40,475 nt of DNA from assembly GCA_035315885.1 (NCBI GenBank), contig DATFXM010000131.1:1-40475 (forward strand), read 5' to 3'. The position numbers and the translations under genes are program-made. Below the pieces are notes generated by a model that worked only from the letters and a program-made list of their open reading frames with translations, was not told the DNA's origin and ran no database searches. Positions 15,755 to 23,629 of the stretch are shown in pieces. This DNA is from DATFXM01 sp035315885 (lineage in GTDB: Bacteria; Acidobacteriota; Blastocatellia; UBA7656). The stretch's first letter is position 1. Each line of letters starts with the position of its first letter.

Positions 15755-15775
15755 GAACATAATTTTGGATAAATT
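15748..15775 (+). promoter_or_regulatory. promoter toward the nidogen-like secreted protein gene
   Basis: TTGTCA (15748-15753), 16-bp spacer, TAAATT (15770-15775), about 140 bp before the ATG at 15914. Confidence 0.4.
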
Positions 15776-15913
15776 CGCCGCTACGATCCCCTTACACGCC
15801 ACCTCCAATTACATCTGTGCTTATAGCGATGCGCCGCCACCCTGTACGGTTGTTTGTCACTCCGGTCTGCCATATAATCCAAGCGCCCTCCCTAACCCCG
15901 TGCGGCGGCAAGC

Positions 15914-17788
15914 ATGTCCGGAAACTGCGCATCGCCAAAAACGCGGCGCTTCCTCACCCGTGGCCTTAACCTCAGGGCGATTCCGCTTGCTGCATTACTG
16001 CTTGCGCTTGCTTCGCTACTGTTGTCGATCGCAGCAGCTCCTTACCCGCGAGCTCGGGCTGCTGCTCGCATGCGAGCCGAAACTCGTCGTTTGTCTCAGC
16101 AACCTCGCGACTGCGGCTACGATAAAAACGGAGCGGCCGACGAGGCTTTCAATCACCTATTCTATAAAGACGCAGTTCGTCGCAATGTTTCGTTGCGAAG
16201 CCTACATAAGATTCATGATTTCCAGCCTGCTCCGGTGAACGATCTGGGGGACACCGCGATCATCGTCGACAACGGGTCGATTGTGATGCCTCCCAACGAC
16301 TTCGATCTCCAACGCAGATCGTTGCTGTTCGAACCGCTGGACTCCGGGTATCGAATCTTGATCACAAATGATGAGCTTGACGAAGACATCGGAACTCGGC
16401 TTTCGGGATTCGTAGGCGTCGACGGCGAGTCTCCGGATTCAGACAATGGGTATTGTGAAGTCTTGCTGGAGGGGACTACCGCACCGTTCTTTGGGCAGAC
16501 CTACGACCGGGTGTTCGTGGGAACCAACGGCTATTTGACTTTCGGACAGGGCGATGCCAGTGCGAGACTCTCTCCCTCATCGCTCGCCACCGACTTGCCG
16601 CGCATCGCTCCTTTGTGGGCGGACTTAATTGCGAGTCACAAAGGGCGCATTTACTACAAGCGCTCGAGCGACAGGCACGTCTTTACGTGGAAGAAGATGC
16701 AGCAGCCGCTCTACAGCGGAAAGAGCAGCTTTCAGGTGATTCTCTACGACGACGGACGGATCGAGCTCCTTTACGGATCAGTTAACGTCCACGCCGCTCT
16801 CGTAGGCATTTCGCCGGGGTCGATCGATGCGCCTGAGCCGTTGAATTTCTCGAACCCACCCTCGGAGCCGCAGACCGGCGCTGTATTTGAGCTGTTTACG
16901 CAGCAGAAGCGGCTCGATCTTCCCGCGCTGACCAGGGCGTTTTACACGGCTCACCCAGACGACTTTGACTCGCTCTACGTCTGGACCAACTTTGCTTACG
17001 ACAATGGGTTGGGGCTTGCGCACGAATTCAACATAAAGAATGACATCAAGGGAATCGGGCTCCCGCTCTTTAGCCGAGGCCCGATCTATGGAAGTCCCGA
17101 GCGCCTCGCTTCTTTAATAACGATTGGAAATGCCGGGGACTGGCCCGCCGACCCGCAAGAGCATATGGCGGGTCTCAATTCGGCAATCAGTATCGTTTGT
17201 CATGAGCAGGGCCATCGCTGGCTCTGCTACATTGAACGCGACGGCGAAAGGACCATCAAAGACAGTCTACTGGGTCGCGAGCAGTCGCATTGGAGCTTCT
17301 TTCTGGACACGCGGACGCGGTCGAGTGGCGAGTTTAGTTCGATAATGGAAGGAAACTCCTGGAGCGCGGGCTCTTCCCCAAGCGTGTTCTTCACTTCAGA
17401 ATCGGCAGCGAACTATTTTTCGGCGCTTGATCAATACCTGATGGGGCTGCGCGGCCCAGACGAGGTTGGAGAGCTAGCCTACGTCGTCACGGATGATCAG
17501 TTGACTTCCTTTTTGAGGGAGAAGTCTCCGGTATCGGGCTTTTCGATAAGTGCAGATCGAAAGAAAGCCACGATCGACCAGGTGATTGCCAAAGAAGGAC
17601 CGAGGGTGCCGGAAGTGAATGACTCGCCAAAGGAAGTCAGGGTTGCATTCATTCTGGTGCTTGAAAACGGGGGCACGGCTTCGCAGGCGGTGCTGAGCAA
17701 GATGGATAGTTATAGAGAGGCTTTGACCGACTATTTTTCAATTGCGACTGGCAGGCGAGCGACCATGTCGGCGTCCCTTCAGCGGTGA
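15914..17788 (+). CDS. secreted nidogen-like domain protein with HExxH metallopeptidase motif
   Basis: 624 residues. A basic start is followed by a hydrophobic segment (IPLAALLLALASLLLSIAAA, about 23-42), a signal peptide or anchor. The region around 185-300 reads as a NIDO (nidogen-like) domain: FFGQTYDRVFVGTNGYLTFG, LPRIAPLWADL, FQVILYDDGRIELLYG and LVGISPG. The C-terminal half holds CHEQGHRW: an HExxH zinc-peptidase motif with H430, E431 and H434, within a region (FDSLYVWTNFAYDNG) like those of other large secreted peptidases. A third zinc ligand is not obvious; candidates lie in the SSIMEGNSWS or ALDQYLMGL regions. An extracellular adhesive protease is a reasonable inference. The start lacks a strong SD. 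A long hairpin terminator follows at 17825-17872. Confidence 0.7.
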   Translation: MSGNCASPKTRRFLTRGLNLRAIPLAALLLALASLLLSIAAAPYPRARAAARMRAETRRLSQQPRDCGYDKNGAADEAFNHLFYKDAVRRNVSLRSLHKIHDFQPAPVNDLGDTAIIVDNGSIVMPPNDFDLQRRSLLFEPLDSGYRILITNDELDEDIGTRLSGFVGVDGESPDSDNGYCEVLLEGTTAPFFGQTYDRVFVGTNGYLTFGQGDASARLSPSSLATDLPRIAPLWADLIASHKGRIYYKRSSDRHVFTWKKMQQPLYSGKSSFQVILYDDGRIELLYGSVNVHAALVGISPGSIDAPEPLNFSNPPSEPQTGAVFELFTQQKRLDLPALTRAFYTAHPDDFDSLYVWTNFAYDNGLGLAHEFNIKNDIKGIGLPLFSRGPIYGSPERLASLITIGNAGDWPADPQEHMAGLNSAISIVCHEQGHRWLCYIERDGERTIKDSLLGREQSHWSFFLDTRTRSSGEFSSIMEGNSWSAGSSPSVFFTSESAANYFSALDQYLMGLRGPDEVGELAYVVTDDQLTSFLREKSPVSGFSISADRKKATIDQVIAKEGPRVPEVNDSPKEVRVAFILVLENGGTASQAVLSKMDSYREALTDYFSIATGRRATMSASLQR

Positions 17789-17824
17789 ACAGGGTGTCTT
17801 AACCTTAGGCAGGGAAGAAGAGCA

Positions 17825-17872
17825 ACAACAGAAGAGGCTCGCTGACCTCACGGTCGCGAGCCTCTTCGTTGT
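17825..17872. terminator. bidirectional hairpin between convergent genes
   Basis: GAAGAGGCTCGC (17831-17842) pairs perfectly with GCGAGCCTCTTC (17856-17867); with one bulged A, ACAAC/GTTGT adds five more pairs. It lies 37 bp after the NIDO-protein stop and before the end of the 3D-domain gene. No long U run is present, so efficiency is uncertain. Confidence 0.75.
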
Positions 17873-17944
17873 ACCTCATTGAGGAAACACAAAACGAAGT
17901 GGAGGGGCCAACCTCGCTCCGCTAACACCTCAATGAACTTCCGC

Positions 17945-18634
17945 TCAACGAACTTTTACTCTTGAACTCGCTCCCTGAGCGGGGCGAGCGCCTGTCTTGC
18001 CAATCACCCTGAGTCGAACTTGACGACGCCCGAATCGCATCGCTTCCTTCTGAGTCGGAACGTAAACGTCGATGAGGTGTCCCTTTATCGCGCCGCCGGT
18101 GTCCAGCACCGTGTACGTTCCAGTGTATTCGCCTGCTTCAATGTGGACGACCGTACCGATTGGCAAAACGCGCGGATCAGCGGCGATGATACCTTGTTTG
18201 ACCTGATGTCCCGATGCGGTCTTTCCTCTCAGACAGTAGGCGGTTGCATTGAACTCGTGGAGTTGGTCCGCGGACAGCATGCTCAGCGGGATCGAAATCA
18301 CCTTTGACTTCGATGTCGAGCCGGCTGCCCGATGGCCACTCACACCCTTGTTTTCGTCTACGTCGATTTTGGTGGTGTCGGTGTCCCTCTTTTGGATGGG
18401 ACGCCGTAATGATCCACCGACCTTTGAAGTTGGGTTCGGCGTTGCGCTGACCATATTTTTAAACGCCCCCGGTACTTCAACCGATCGCTCCGGCGCTTTT
18501 GCTCCGACGGCTGGTTCATCTCCGAAAGCCGGCCGAGCAAACGCGTCAGAAGCTGCAGACGTTCCGAGAATTACGGACAACACAACGAGAGAGGGGACTC
18601 CGAGATTGACACTGTTTTTGGGGCTCCTGATCAT
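17945..18634 (-). CDS. 3D-domain secreted protein, likely cell-wall hydrolase
   Basis: 229 residues. The N terminus has an export signal (LGVPSLVVLSVILGTSAASDAFA), followed by a low-complexity linker to about residue 115. The C-terminal part (about 128-212) is a 3D domain, a double-psi beta barrel related to MltA lytic transglycosylases: FNATAYCLRGKTASGHQVKQG opens it, then IIAADPRVLPIGTVVHIE, YTVLDTGGAIKGHLIDVYV and FGRRQVRLRVI, with the aspartates of the DTGG and IDVY strings that name the family. It probably cleaves or remodels peptidoglycan in the periplasm. The SD is GGAGGA three bases before the ATG. A candidate c-di-AMP riboswitch occupies the leader, the usual context for such genes. 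Confidence 0.85.
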   Translation of the reverse strand: MIRSPKNSVNLGVPSLVVLSVILGTSAASDAFARPAFGDEPAVGAKAPERSVEVPGAFKNMVSATPNPTSKVGGSLRRPIQKRDTDTTKIDVDENKGVSGHRAAGSTSKSKVISIPLSMLSADQLHEFNATAYCLRGKTASGHQVKQGIIAADPRVLPIGTVVHIEAGEYTGTYTVLDTGGAIKGHLIDVYVPTQKEAMRFGRRQVRLRVIGKTGARPAQGASSRVKVR

Positions 18635-18653
18635 ATTCCTCCTGCGGGGCTAT

Positions 18654-18781
18654 TTGCCTTACGTCCGCCGAGGTCACACAGACAGGGACTCTCACCCTTC
18701 CTGGGGGCAAGACCTCAGAGACGCCTTTGTTGCGAGATTGGGAGTATATCAACCAGCCACCTCGCACCTGAGAGTCGGCAA
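18654..18781 (-). promoter_or_regulatory. candidate c-di-AMP (ydaO/yuaA-type) riboswitch
   Basis: The leader folds with a P1-like pair UUGCC (18781-18777) to GGCAA (18658-18654). After the 5' arm comes GCCGACUCUCAGGUGCGAGG, similar to the start of ydaO aptamers (GCCGAAUCC, AGGUACGGAGG). Near the 3' end AGGGUGAGAGUCCC is followed by ACCUCGGCGGACGU, close to the ydaO ending ACCUCGUAGGCGU. The SD of the 3D-domain gene lies about 12 nt after P1. A covariance-model search was not possible, the middle part aligns poorly, and there is an apparent insertion before the last P1 arm, so the call is tentative. Confidence 0.4.
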
Positions 18782-19029
18782 GCACATGACCCGGCCCAGC
18801 CCTCGATGAAGGTATCGTAATTTCCACGGGATTTAGGACTTTGCCGTTTTCTTGCGATTTTGTTAAAGATCGGCACTTGTCCGTAACTTGTTGAGTAGTA
18901 GTCCTTCCTCTCGACGTTACCATCAGAAACAGATTTGCAATTTCTCATCGACGTGCGCGTGCGGAGCATCTTGCGGCAAGGTTGTGATACGCTGCAAAGC
19001 TGCTGCGGGCGATTAGAGGGAGCACTGTG
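18782..19029. other. divergent intergenic region, no gene seen
   Basis: The part between the candidate riboswitch and the hydrolase start should hold both divergent promoters. I found no convincing -35/-10 pair; AT-rich stretches lie around 18840-18900 and 18936-18955. Confidence 0.4.
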
Positions 19030-19833
19030 ATGAACGTCGACATAAACGGGACTTCATTCAGCTACAAAGACGAGGGAACCGGGCAAGTACTGCTGCTTAT
19101 CCACGCCTTTCCACTCAATCAGGCGATGTGGGATGAGCAGATGGCTGTGCTTTCGAGCAGCTACAGAGTCGTCTCGATCGATCTGCGAGGCTTTGGCGGA
19201 TCGGAGCTGCCATCGCCTGCGTACTCGGTCGATGACATGGCGGCGGACGTGAAAGGTTTGCTGGACGTCCTAGGCATCTCGAGTGTTGTGCTGGTAGGTC
19301 TGTCGATGGGCGGTTACGTGTCGATGTCGTTCTATCGGAACTACCCGGCGAGGGTCAGGGCTCTTGTCCTTGCCGACACTCGGGCGACGCCCGACTCTGA
19401 ACAAGCCCGGATGCGTAGGTTGAAATCTGCTGAGCAGTCGGAACGAGACGGAACGCAATCAATCACTCAAGAGATGGTGCGGGTGCTACTGGGTCGCACC
19501 ACTCTTTCGACTCGCCCGGATATCGTCGAGCGCGTTAGAACAATCATGAATACCAATCAACCGGCCGGCATTGCGGCGGCGCAAAGGGCGATGGCTGACC
19601 GACAAGATTCGACCGACCTGCTGGAGACTCCGGGTATTCCCGTGCTTTTGATCTTCGGCGAAGAAGACTCCCTGGTGCCGCTCAGTGAAGCTCGCGAGCT
19701 CGAGAAGGGGATTGGCGGGTCGACGCTTCGGATCATCGAAGGCGCCGGGCACCTTTCCAATCTGGAGCAGCCGTCGAGGTTTAACGATGCGATTTCAGAG
19801 TTTCTGGCTTCACTGGTGAGCAAGAATCTGTAG
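19030..19833 (+). CDS. alpha/beta-fold hydrolase
   Basis: 267 residues with the full alpha/beta-hydrolase catalytic set: oxyanion region LLLIHAFPLNQAMWD, nucleophile GLSMGG (Ser about 92), acid GEEDSLVP (Asp about 213) and GAGHLSNLEQP (His about 241). The arrangement with IDLRGFGGSELP resembles 3-oxoadipate enol-lactonase and related small esterases, but that subgroup is broad and the substrate cannot be set. There is no signal peptide, so it is cytoplasmic. The SD GAGGGAG lies about eight bases before the ATG at 19030; a GTG directly before it at 19027 is less likely. The -35 of the next promoter overlaps its stop codon. Confidence 0.85.
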   Translation: MNVDINGTSFSYKDEGTGQVLLLIHAFPLNQAMWDEQMAVLSSSYRVVSIDLRGFGGSELPSPAYSVDDMAADVKGLLDVLGISSVVLVGLSMGGYVSMSFYRNYPARVRALVLADTRATPDSEQARMRRLKSAEQSERDGTQSITQEMVRVLLGRTTLSTRPDIVERVRTIMNTNQPAGIAAAQRAMADRQDSTDLLETPGIPVLLIFGEEDSLVPLSEARELEKGIGGSTLRIIEGAGHLSNLEQPSRFNDAISEFLASLVSKNL

Positions 19834-19860
19834 ACACGCTAGGTTGTATTCGCGTACAAT
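19831..19860 (+). promoter_or_regulatory. promoter of the lipoprotein gene
   Basis: TAGACA (19831-19836), 18-bp spacer and TACAAT (19855-19860), each one mismatch from consensus. The -35 includes the stop codon of the upstream hydrolase gene. Confidence 0.5.
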
Positions 19861-19891
19861 CCGCTCGTTTTCGGAAGCTGGAAGCCAATAG

Positions 19892-19933
19892 AGGGCGCGC
19901 TGCTCAATTCTTGAGCAAAGCAGGAAGCGCCCT
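19892..19933 (+). terminator. nested hairpin, terminator or leader attenuator
   Basis: Outer arms AGGGCGC/GCGCCCT (19892-19898 with 19927-19933) enclose an inner hairpin GCTCAA/TTGAGC (19902-19907 with 19911-19916), followed by TT. It could end transcription of the hydrolase gene, but it also lies downstream of the promoter at 19831-19860, so it may be an attenuator for the lipoprotein gene. Confidence 0.5.
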
Positions 19934-20020
19934 TTCCGACTCGCCGGTTTCTCCGCGGCCACTCAGCCTTGGTGGCCAGCCTACCGGGTCAACTGTTCCG
20001 GAACTGGAGGATCTCCCAAC

Positions 20021-20503
20021 ATGCGCAAGCCAATTCTGGCAGTGTCCGTCACCGCTCTATTTCTTGCCGTCTCGTGCAAGCACGCCAAAACCGGCGTCAC
20101 CCCGTCGTCCACGCCCGGAAGCCCGAAGACCGTGACCATTAGAGTGACTCCGGATCCAGCGCGTCCTGGCTTCTTTAAAATCGCCGCTGATCCGGACTCC
20201 GTCAATATCTCAAAACGAGGTCACGAGATCATTAAGTGGTGCGTGGACTTCGCTTCTCCGAGCGACGACACGCTAGTCCACATTGGGGGCTTTGTGAAAG
20301 AGGGGGATCCTTCGAGGAAGGACCCGTTCGGCACCTTACCCACTGATAATGTCTTTGACATCGCTCACTTTGATTTCAGGTGCAGGGTAAAGTCAAAGGA
20401 AGCTGCGCCGGATGCAATGGGCGCCTATAAATACAACATCGTCTTCAAAGTGAGGGGCGAGGATCGCGGCAACCTCGATCCGCGCGTCATCATTGGAGAT
20501 TGA
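20021..20503 (+). CDS. small lipoprotein of unknown function
   Basis: 160 residues starting with a lipoprotein signal (MRKPILAVSVTALFLAVSCK); Cys19 in the lipobox AVSC should be lipidated, placing the protein at a membrane facing the periplasm. The mature part contains VTIRVTPDPARPG, DSVNISKRGHEIIKWCVDF and a beta-rich C-terminal stretch (YKYNIVFKVRG). The phrase about a residue pattern that is hydrophobic in alternation hints at a cupredoxin-like or Ig-like sandwich, but the copper ligands are not clearly present, so no function is assigned. The SD is GGAGG ten bases before the ATG. It ends 28 bp from the convergent kinase gene, with a heptamer repeat between them. Confidence 0.75.
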   Translation: MRKPILAVSVTALFLAVSCKHAKTGVTPSSTPGSPKTVTIRVTPDPARPGFFKIAADPDSVNISKRGHEIIKWCVDFASPSDDTLVHIGGFVKEGDPSRKDPFGTLPTDNVFDIAHFDFRCRVKSKEAAPDAMGAYKYNIVFKVRGEDRGNLDPRVIIGD

Positions 20504-20504
20504 A

Positions 20505-20546
20505 GTTCTGAGGAGATTGACGTACTCAACTCAGAACTCAGAACTC
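20505..20546. repeat. ACTCAGN heptamer element forming a hairpin at convergent gene ends
   Basis: Heptamers ACTCAGA at 20529-20535 and 20536-20542 with partial copies on each side. GTTCTGAG at 20505-20512 pairs with either CTCAGAAC copy (20530-20537 or 20537-20544), so it may work as a terminator. It includes the kinase stop codon. Confidence 0.7.
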
Positions 20547-23047
20547 CTGCTTTCGGTTCCACCGGCGAATAAGGCCTTGTAGTCTTCCCGGTCTCTCAGC
20601 GACTCCAGATCCGGGTCACGCTCAGCCTCTGACCGGCTGTAGCCGCACGACAGCGCCTTTTCGAGCCATTCCATCGCTGAATCCGGCTCATTGCAAAGCG
20701 CTCCCACGAGCGCTCGCTGATACATTATCGTCGTGTTGTACTGTTCCAAACCGAGAGCCTTGGAGATTACCGCGTTCGCTTCTCCGGCCGATCCCAGCTT
20801 AGCTTCCACCACCGCAAGCCGCGCGAGCGCCTCCGCGTCTTCGGAATTCACCAACAGATGGTCCTTCAGCAGATTTCCCGCGATTTCGAACTCGGAGCGC
20901 GCAGCTTCCGACTGCCCCAGCCTACGCAGCACATCGCCAAGGTTGCTGTGGTGCGAATCGTCTCGAGGGTTGAGCTCTATCGCCGAACGATAGGCCCCCG
21001 CGGACTCGTCATACTTCCCGAGATAAAAGCATGTAGTTCCAAGATTCGAATAAGACCGGTGGTTCGGATAAATCTGTATAGCCCGCCGATGCATCAGTGC
21101 TGCCTCGCCATATCGGCCGAGCAAGCAGTAAATCCCGCCAAGATTGTCGTATCCGAGGTAATTGTCCGGCTGAAAAGTGATTACTCTGCGAAATTGCTCC
21201 GCGGCGTTGCGATAGCGTCCAAACGTGTAGTAGCACGTGCCCAGCGCGTTGTAGTTTTCCCAGTACCCCGGACGCAATTCGATTGCTCGTTCCAGATAAC
21301 GGACCGCCGTCTTCATGTCACCCTGCCTCAGCGCACACCTGCCCAGCCATTGCTGGGCTTCATCGCTTGCCGGAGATAGATCCGCCGCCCGTTTGAACTG
21401 CTCGATTGCCCGATCGAGCCGGCCCGTTCCATGATAAATGATCCCAAGCGACAAATAGACTCGAGGCTGCGTCGGATCGAGCACCAATGCGTGATCTCCG
21501 GCGGCAATCGCCGGCTCTACCCATTGATTGTCCCGGCTGAGCTGATACTTGTGCCAATAGGCCTCGCTCAACCCAGCGTGGGCCAGCGCGAACTCCGGAT
21601 CCAGGATCAGTGCCTCCTGAAAGACCCCGACGGCGAAATCGATGTTCTCGGCTACATCTCTTCTCTCTAGAAAAGCTCGTCCCTTCGAATACAGCTCAAA
21701 CGCCTCAATGTTGTTTGTAGCGGGGCGCCCAAGTTGCGTACGGACCTCACCGGAGACGCTGAGCTGCAGAGCTGCGGCAACGCTTTCACACACCGCGTCC
21801 TGAATGCTGAACAGATCTGCCGCATCCCCTCGATATTGCGACCCCCAGATAACTCGTCCCGTCTCAACATCCGTGAGTCGCGCCATTACCCCAAGCGTGC
21901 CGCCCGAGCGCACAACCTCGCCTTCCAGCATTATGTTGGCGCCCAGTTCTCTTGCCAGCTCTCTTGCGCCCAGCCCGTGTTCGCCTATGCGACCCGCGCC
22001 GGCAGATTTGGACAGCACCGCAAGTCCACCAATCTTGGCCAGGTCCGTCGTTATCGCGTGCGCCAGTCCGACTCCGATGAAACTTCCTTCTTCATCGCCG
22101 ACGGTTTCGAGCGGAAGCACCAGCACGGTAGGGATCAAACTCCGTCGCTCGGACTTATGTGCTGTCGGTCCGCCTTCAGCTACAAGCTCCACGGTAGTCG
22201 CGTTATCGATCGACATGGATCCGAGATTGTGGAGATCGGTCCTGACCTGCAAGAAATTGCGGTACCTGTGCTCACGATCCCTCTTGAGCATCGTTGAAAG
22301 GACTCGCGTCATTGCGGTTGGAATACCGACCGGAACATCTTTCAGAGTGCTGGCCTGATCTTTAATAATCGAGGCGGCTATCTCAAATGGATTGTCGCCG
22401 GCGAACGGAACACGGCCGGAGAGCATTTCATAAAGGACAATGCCAAACGAGAAAATATCTGTGCGTTCGTCCAGGGGCTCGCCTCGGAGCTGCTCGGGAG
22501 ACATATAGGAAAGAGTTCCCATTACAGTTCCGTCTTCGGTCAGGCTTTCGGTAAACGGATCTCCCGTGCCTCGTTTTGCTGGTACACCTTTAGCAAGTCC
22601 GAAGTCGACGAGTTTCACATGCCATCGATCGTTTACCAGGATGTTTTCCGGTTTGATATCTCGATGGATCACGCCGCGTGAGTGTGCCTCGTGAAGGGCG
22701 TCGCACACCTGGAGAGCGATGCCCACGATCTTGCTGGCCGGAAGCGTGTGAGTGGAGATTAGTTCGCGGATATTCCGGCCCTCGATGTACTCCATCACGA
22801 TGTAAGCGGAGTCTTCGGTCTCGCCGATCTCGTAGATCGTGACTATATTGGGATGGCTTACGGCCGAGGCCGAGCGGGCCTCTCGAAGGAACCGTTGTTC
22901 AACGGTGGCGGCGTCAGGTTGGCGCTTTGAGATTACTTTTATTGCGACGGTCCGGAGCAGCGCCGGATCTTCGGCCCGGTATACCTCGCCCATTCCGCCT
23001 TGGCCGAGTTTCCCAAGTATCTTGTATTTAGCGAGTGCGGCGATCAC
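20531..23047 (-). CDS. Ser/Thr protein kinase with TolB-like domain and TPR repeats
   Basis: A 838-residue protein when started at GTG 23047. Residues about 5-275 are a Hanks-type kinase: GKLGQGGMGEVYRAE (Gly-rich loop), AIKVI (Lys37), HRDIKPEN (128-135) and DFGLAK (148-153). Then comes a TolB-N/FlgO-like region (about 310-445: VLPLETVGDEEGSFIGVGLAHAIT, ANIMLEGEVVRSGG, GRVIWGSQYRGDAADLFSIQD), and from about 450 to 815 at least eight TPR repeats. No transmembrane helix is evident. This layout is common in acidobacterial signalling proteins, with TPRs probably docking partners. The frame is open to 23209, but that part overlaps the flavin reductase and lacks kinase homology. It probably shares a transcript with the flavin reductase. 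Confidence 0.85.
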   Translation of the reverse strand: MIAALAKYKILGKLGQGGMGEVYRAEDPALLRTVAIKVISKRQPDAATVEQRFLREARSASAVSHPNIVTIYEIGETEDSAYIVMEYIEGRNIRELISTHTLPASKIVGIALQVCDALHEAHSRGVIHRDIKPENILVNDRWHVKLVDFGLAKGVPAKRGTGDPFTESLTEDGTVMGTLSYMSPEQLRGEPLDERTDIFSFGIVLYEMLSGRVPFAGDNPFEIAASIIKDQASTLKDVPVGIPTAMTRVLSTMLKRDREHRYRNFLQVRTDLHNLGSMSIDNATTVELVAEGGPTAHKSERRSLIPTVLVLPLETVGDEEGSFIGVGLAHAITTDLAKIGGLAVLSKSAGAGRIGEHGLGARELARELGANIMLEGEVVRSGGTLGVMARLTDVETGRVIWGSQYRGDAADLFSIQDAVCESVAAALQLSVSGEVRTQLGRPATNNIEAFELYSKGRAFLERRDVAENIDFAVGVFQEALILDPEFALAHAGLSEAYWHKYQLSRDNQWVEPAIAAGDHALVLDPTQPRVYLSLGIIYHGTGRLDRAIEQFKRAADLSPASDEAQQWLGRCALRQGDMKTAVRYLERAIELRPGYWENYNALGTCYYTFGRYRNAAEQFRRVITFQPDNYLGYDNLGGIYCLLGRYGEAALMHRRAIQIYPNHRSYSNLGTTCFYLGKYDESAGAYRSAIELNPRDDSHHSNLGDVLRRLGQSEAARSEFEIAGNLLKDHLLVNSEDAEALARLAVVEAKLGSAGEANAVISKALGLEQYNTTIMYQRALVGALCNEPDSAMEWLEKALSCGYSRSEAERDPDLESLRDREDYKALFAGGTESRSSEF

Positions 23048-23132
23048 CTTGATGATAACGCGAGATGACGGAGTCGGGAGCCGCCCAAAGGATAACACAG
23101 CGGTTGGAGCGGGGTGAAAGCGGAGTGGCGTT

Positions 23133-23609
23133 CTAAGACCGGTTGAGTGTGTGGTAGCCGCCGCGAAAGTAAGCCAGCGGCTTGCCTTCGGCGACTTCGG
23201 TGGACACAACCTCTCCGACTACGATCGTGTGATCGCCTCCGGGATAGGCTTGAACCACACGGCATTCAATTTTGGCAATCGCTTCATCAATGAGCGGCAC
23301 GCCCGAGTCGCGCACTGTGTAGGCAACTTCGCTGAACCGGTCCGCATCACGCGTCGCAAAACGGCGGGAGAGATGTTCCTGCTCTTCAGACAGCACATTC
23401 ACCGCAAAATTACAGCCCTCAGCGAGGCATGAGTGGCCCGAGGCTTTTTTGTCGATGCAAACGAGCACAAGCGGCGGCTCGAGGGATACCGATGAGAATG
23501 CGCTAACCGTCATGCCCCAGGGCCGGCCTTCATTTACCGCGGTCACTACCGTAACGCCGCTGGCAAATCGGCTCATCGCGTTTCGAAACTCGTCTTTGTC
23601 CACCGCCAT
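23133..23609 (-). CDS. flavin reductase-like FMN-binding protein
   Basis: 158 residues matching the flavin reductase (FMN-binding split-barrel) family. The family marks are visible in order: FRNAMSRFASGVTVVTA near the start, WGMTVSAFSSVSLEPPLVLVCIDKKASGH as the flavin-binding strand region, NFAVNVLSEEQEHLSRRF, and the C-terminal GDHTIVVGEVV with GKPLAYFRGGYHTL. Such proteins supply reduced flavin to monooxygenases or reduce other substrates with NAD(P)H; no monooxygenase gene is nearby. It is cytoplasmic. It lies 20 bp after the TPR gene and 85 bp before the kinase GTG, all on the minus strand, so co-transcription is likely. Confidence 0.88.
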   Translation of the reverse strand: MAVDKDEFRNAMSRFASGVTVVTAVNEGRPWGMTVSAFSSVSLEPPLVLVCIDKKASGHSCLAEGCNFAVNVLSEEQEHLSRRFATRDADRFSEVAYTVRDSGVPLIDEAIAKIECRVVQAYPGGDHTIVVGEVVSTEVAEGKPLAYFRGGYHTLNRS

Positions 23610-23629
23610 CGCTTGTCTCGATCAGTTCT

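Noticed and set aside
18546..18969. Small minus-strand frames upstream of the 3D-domain gene
   Set aside because: They cross the candidate riboswitch and have no SD or protein-like composition.
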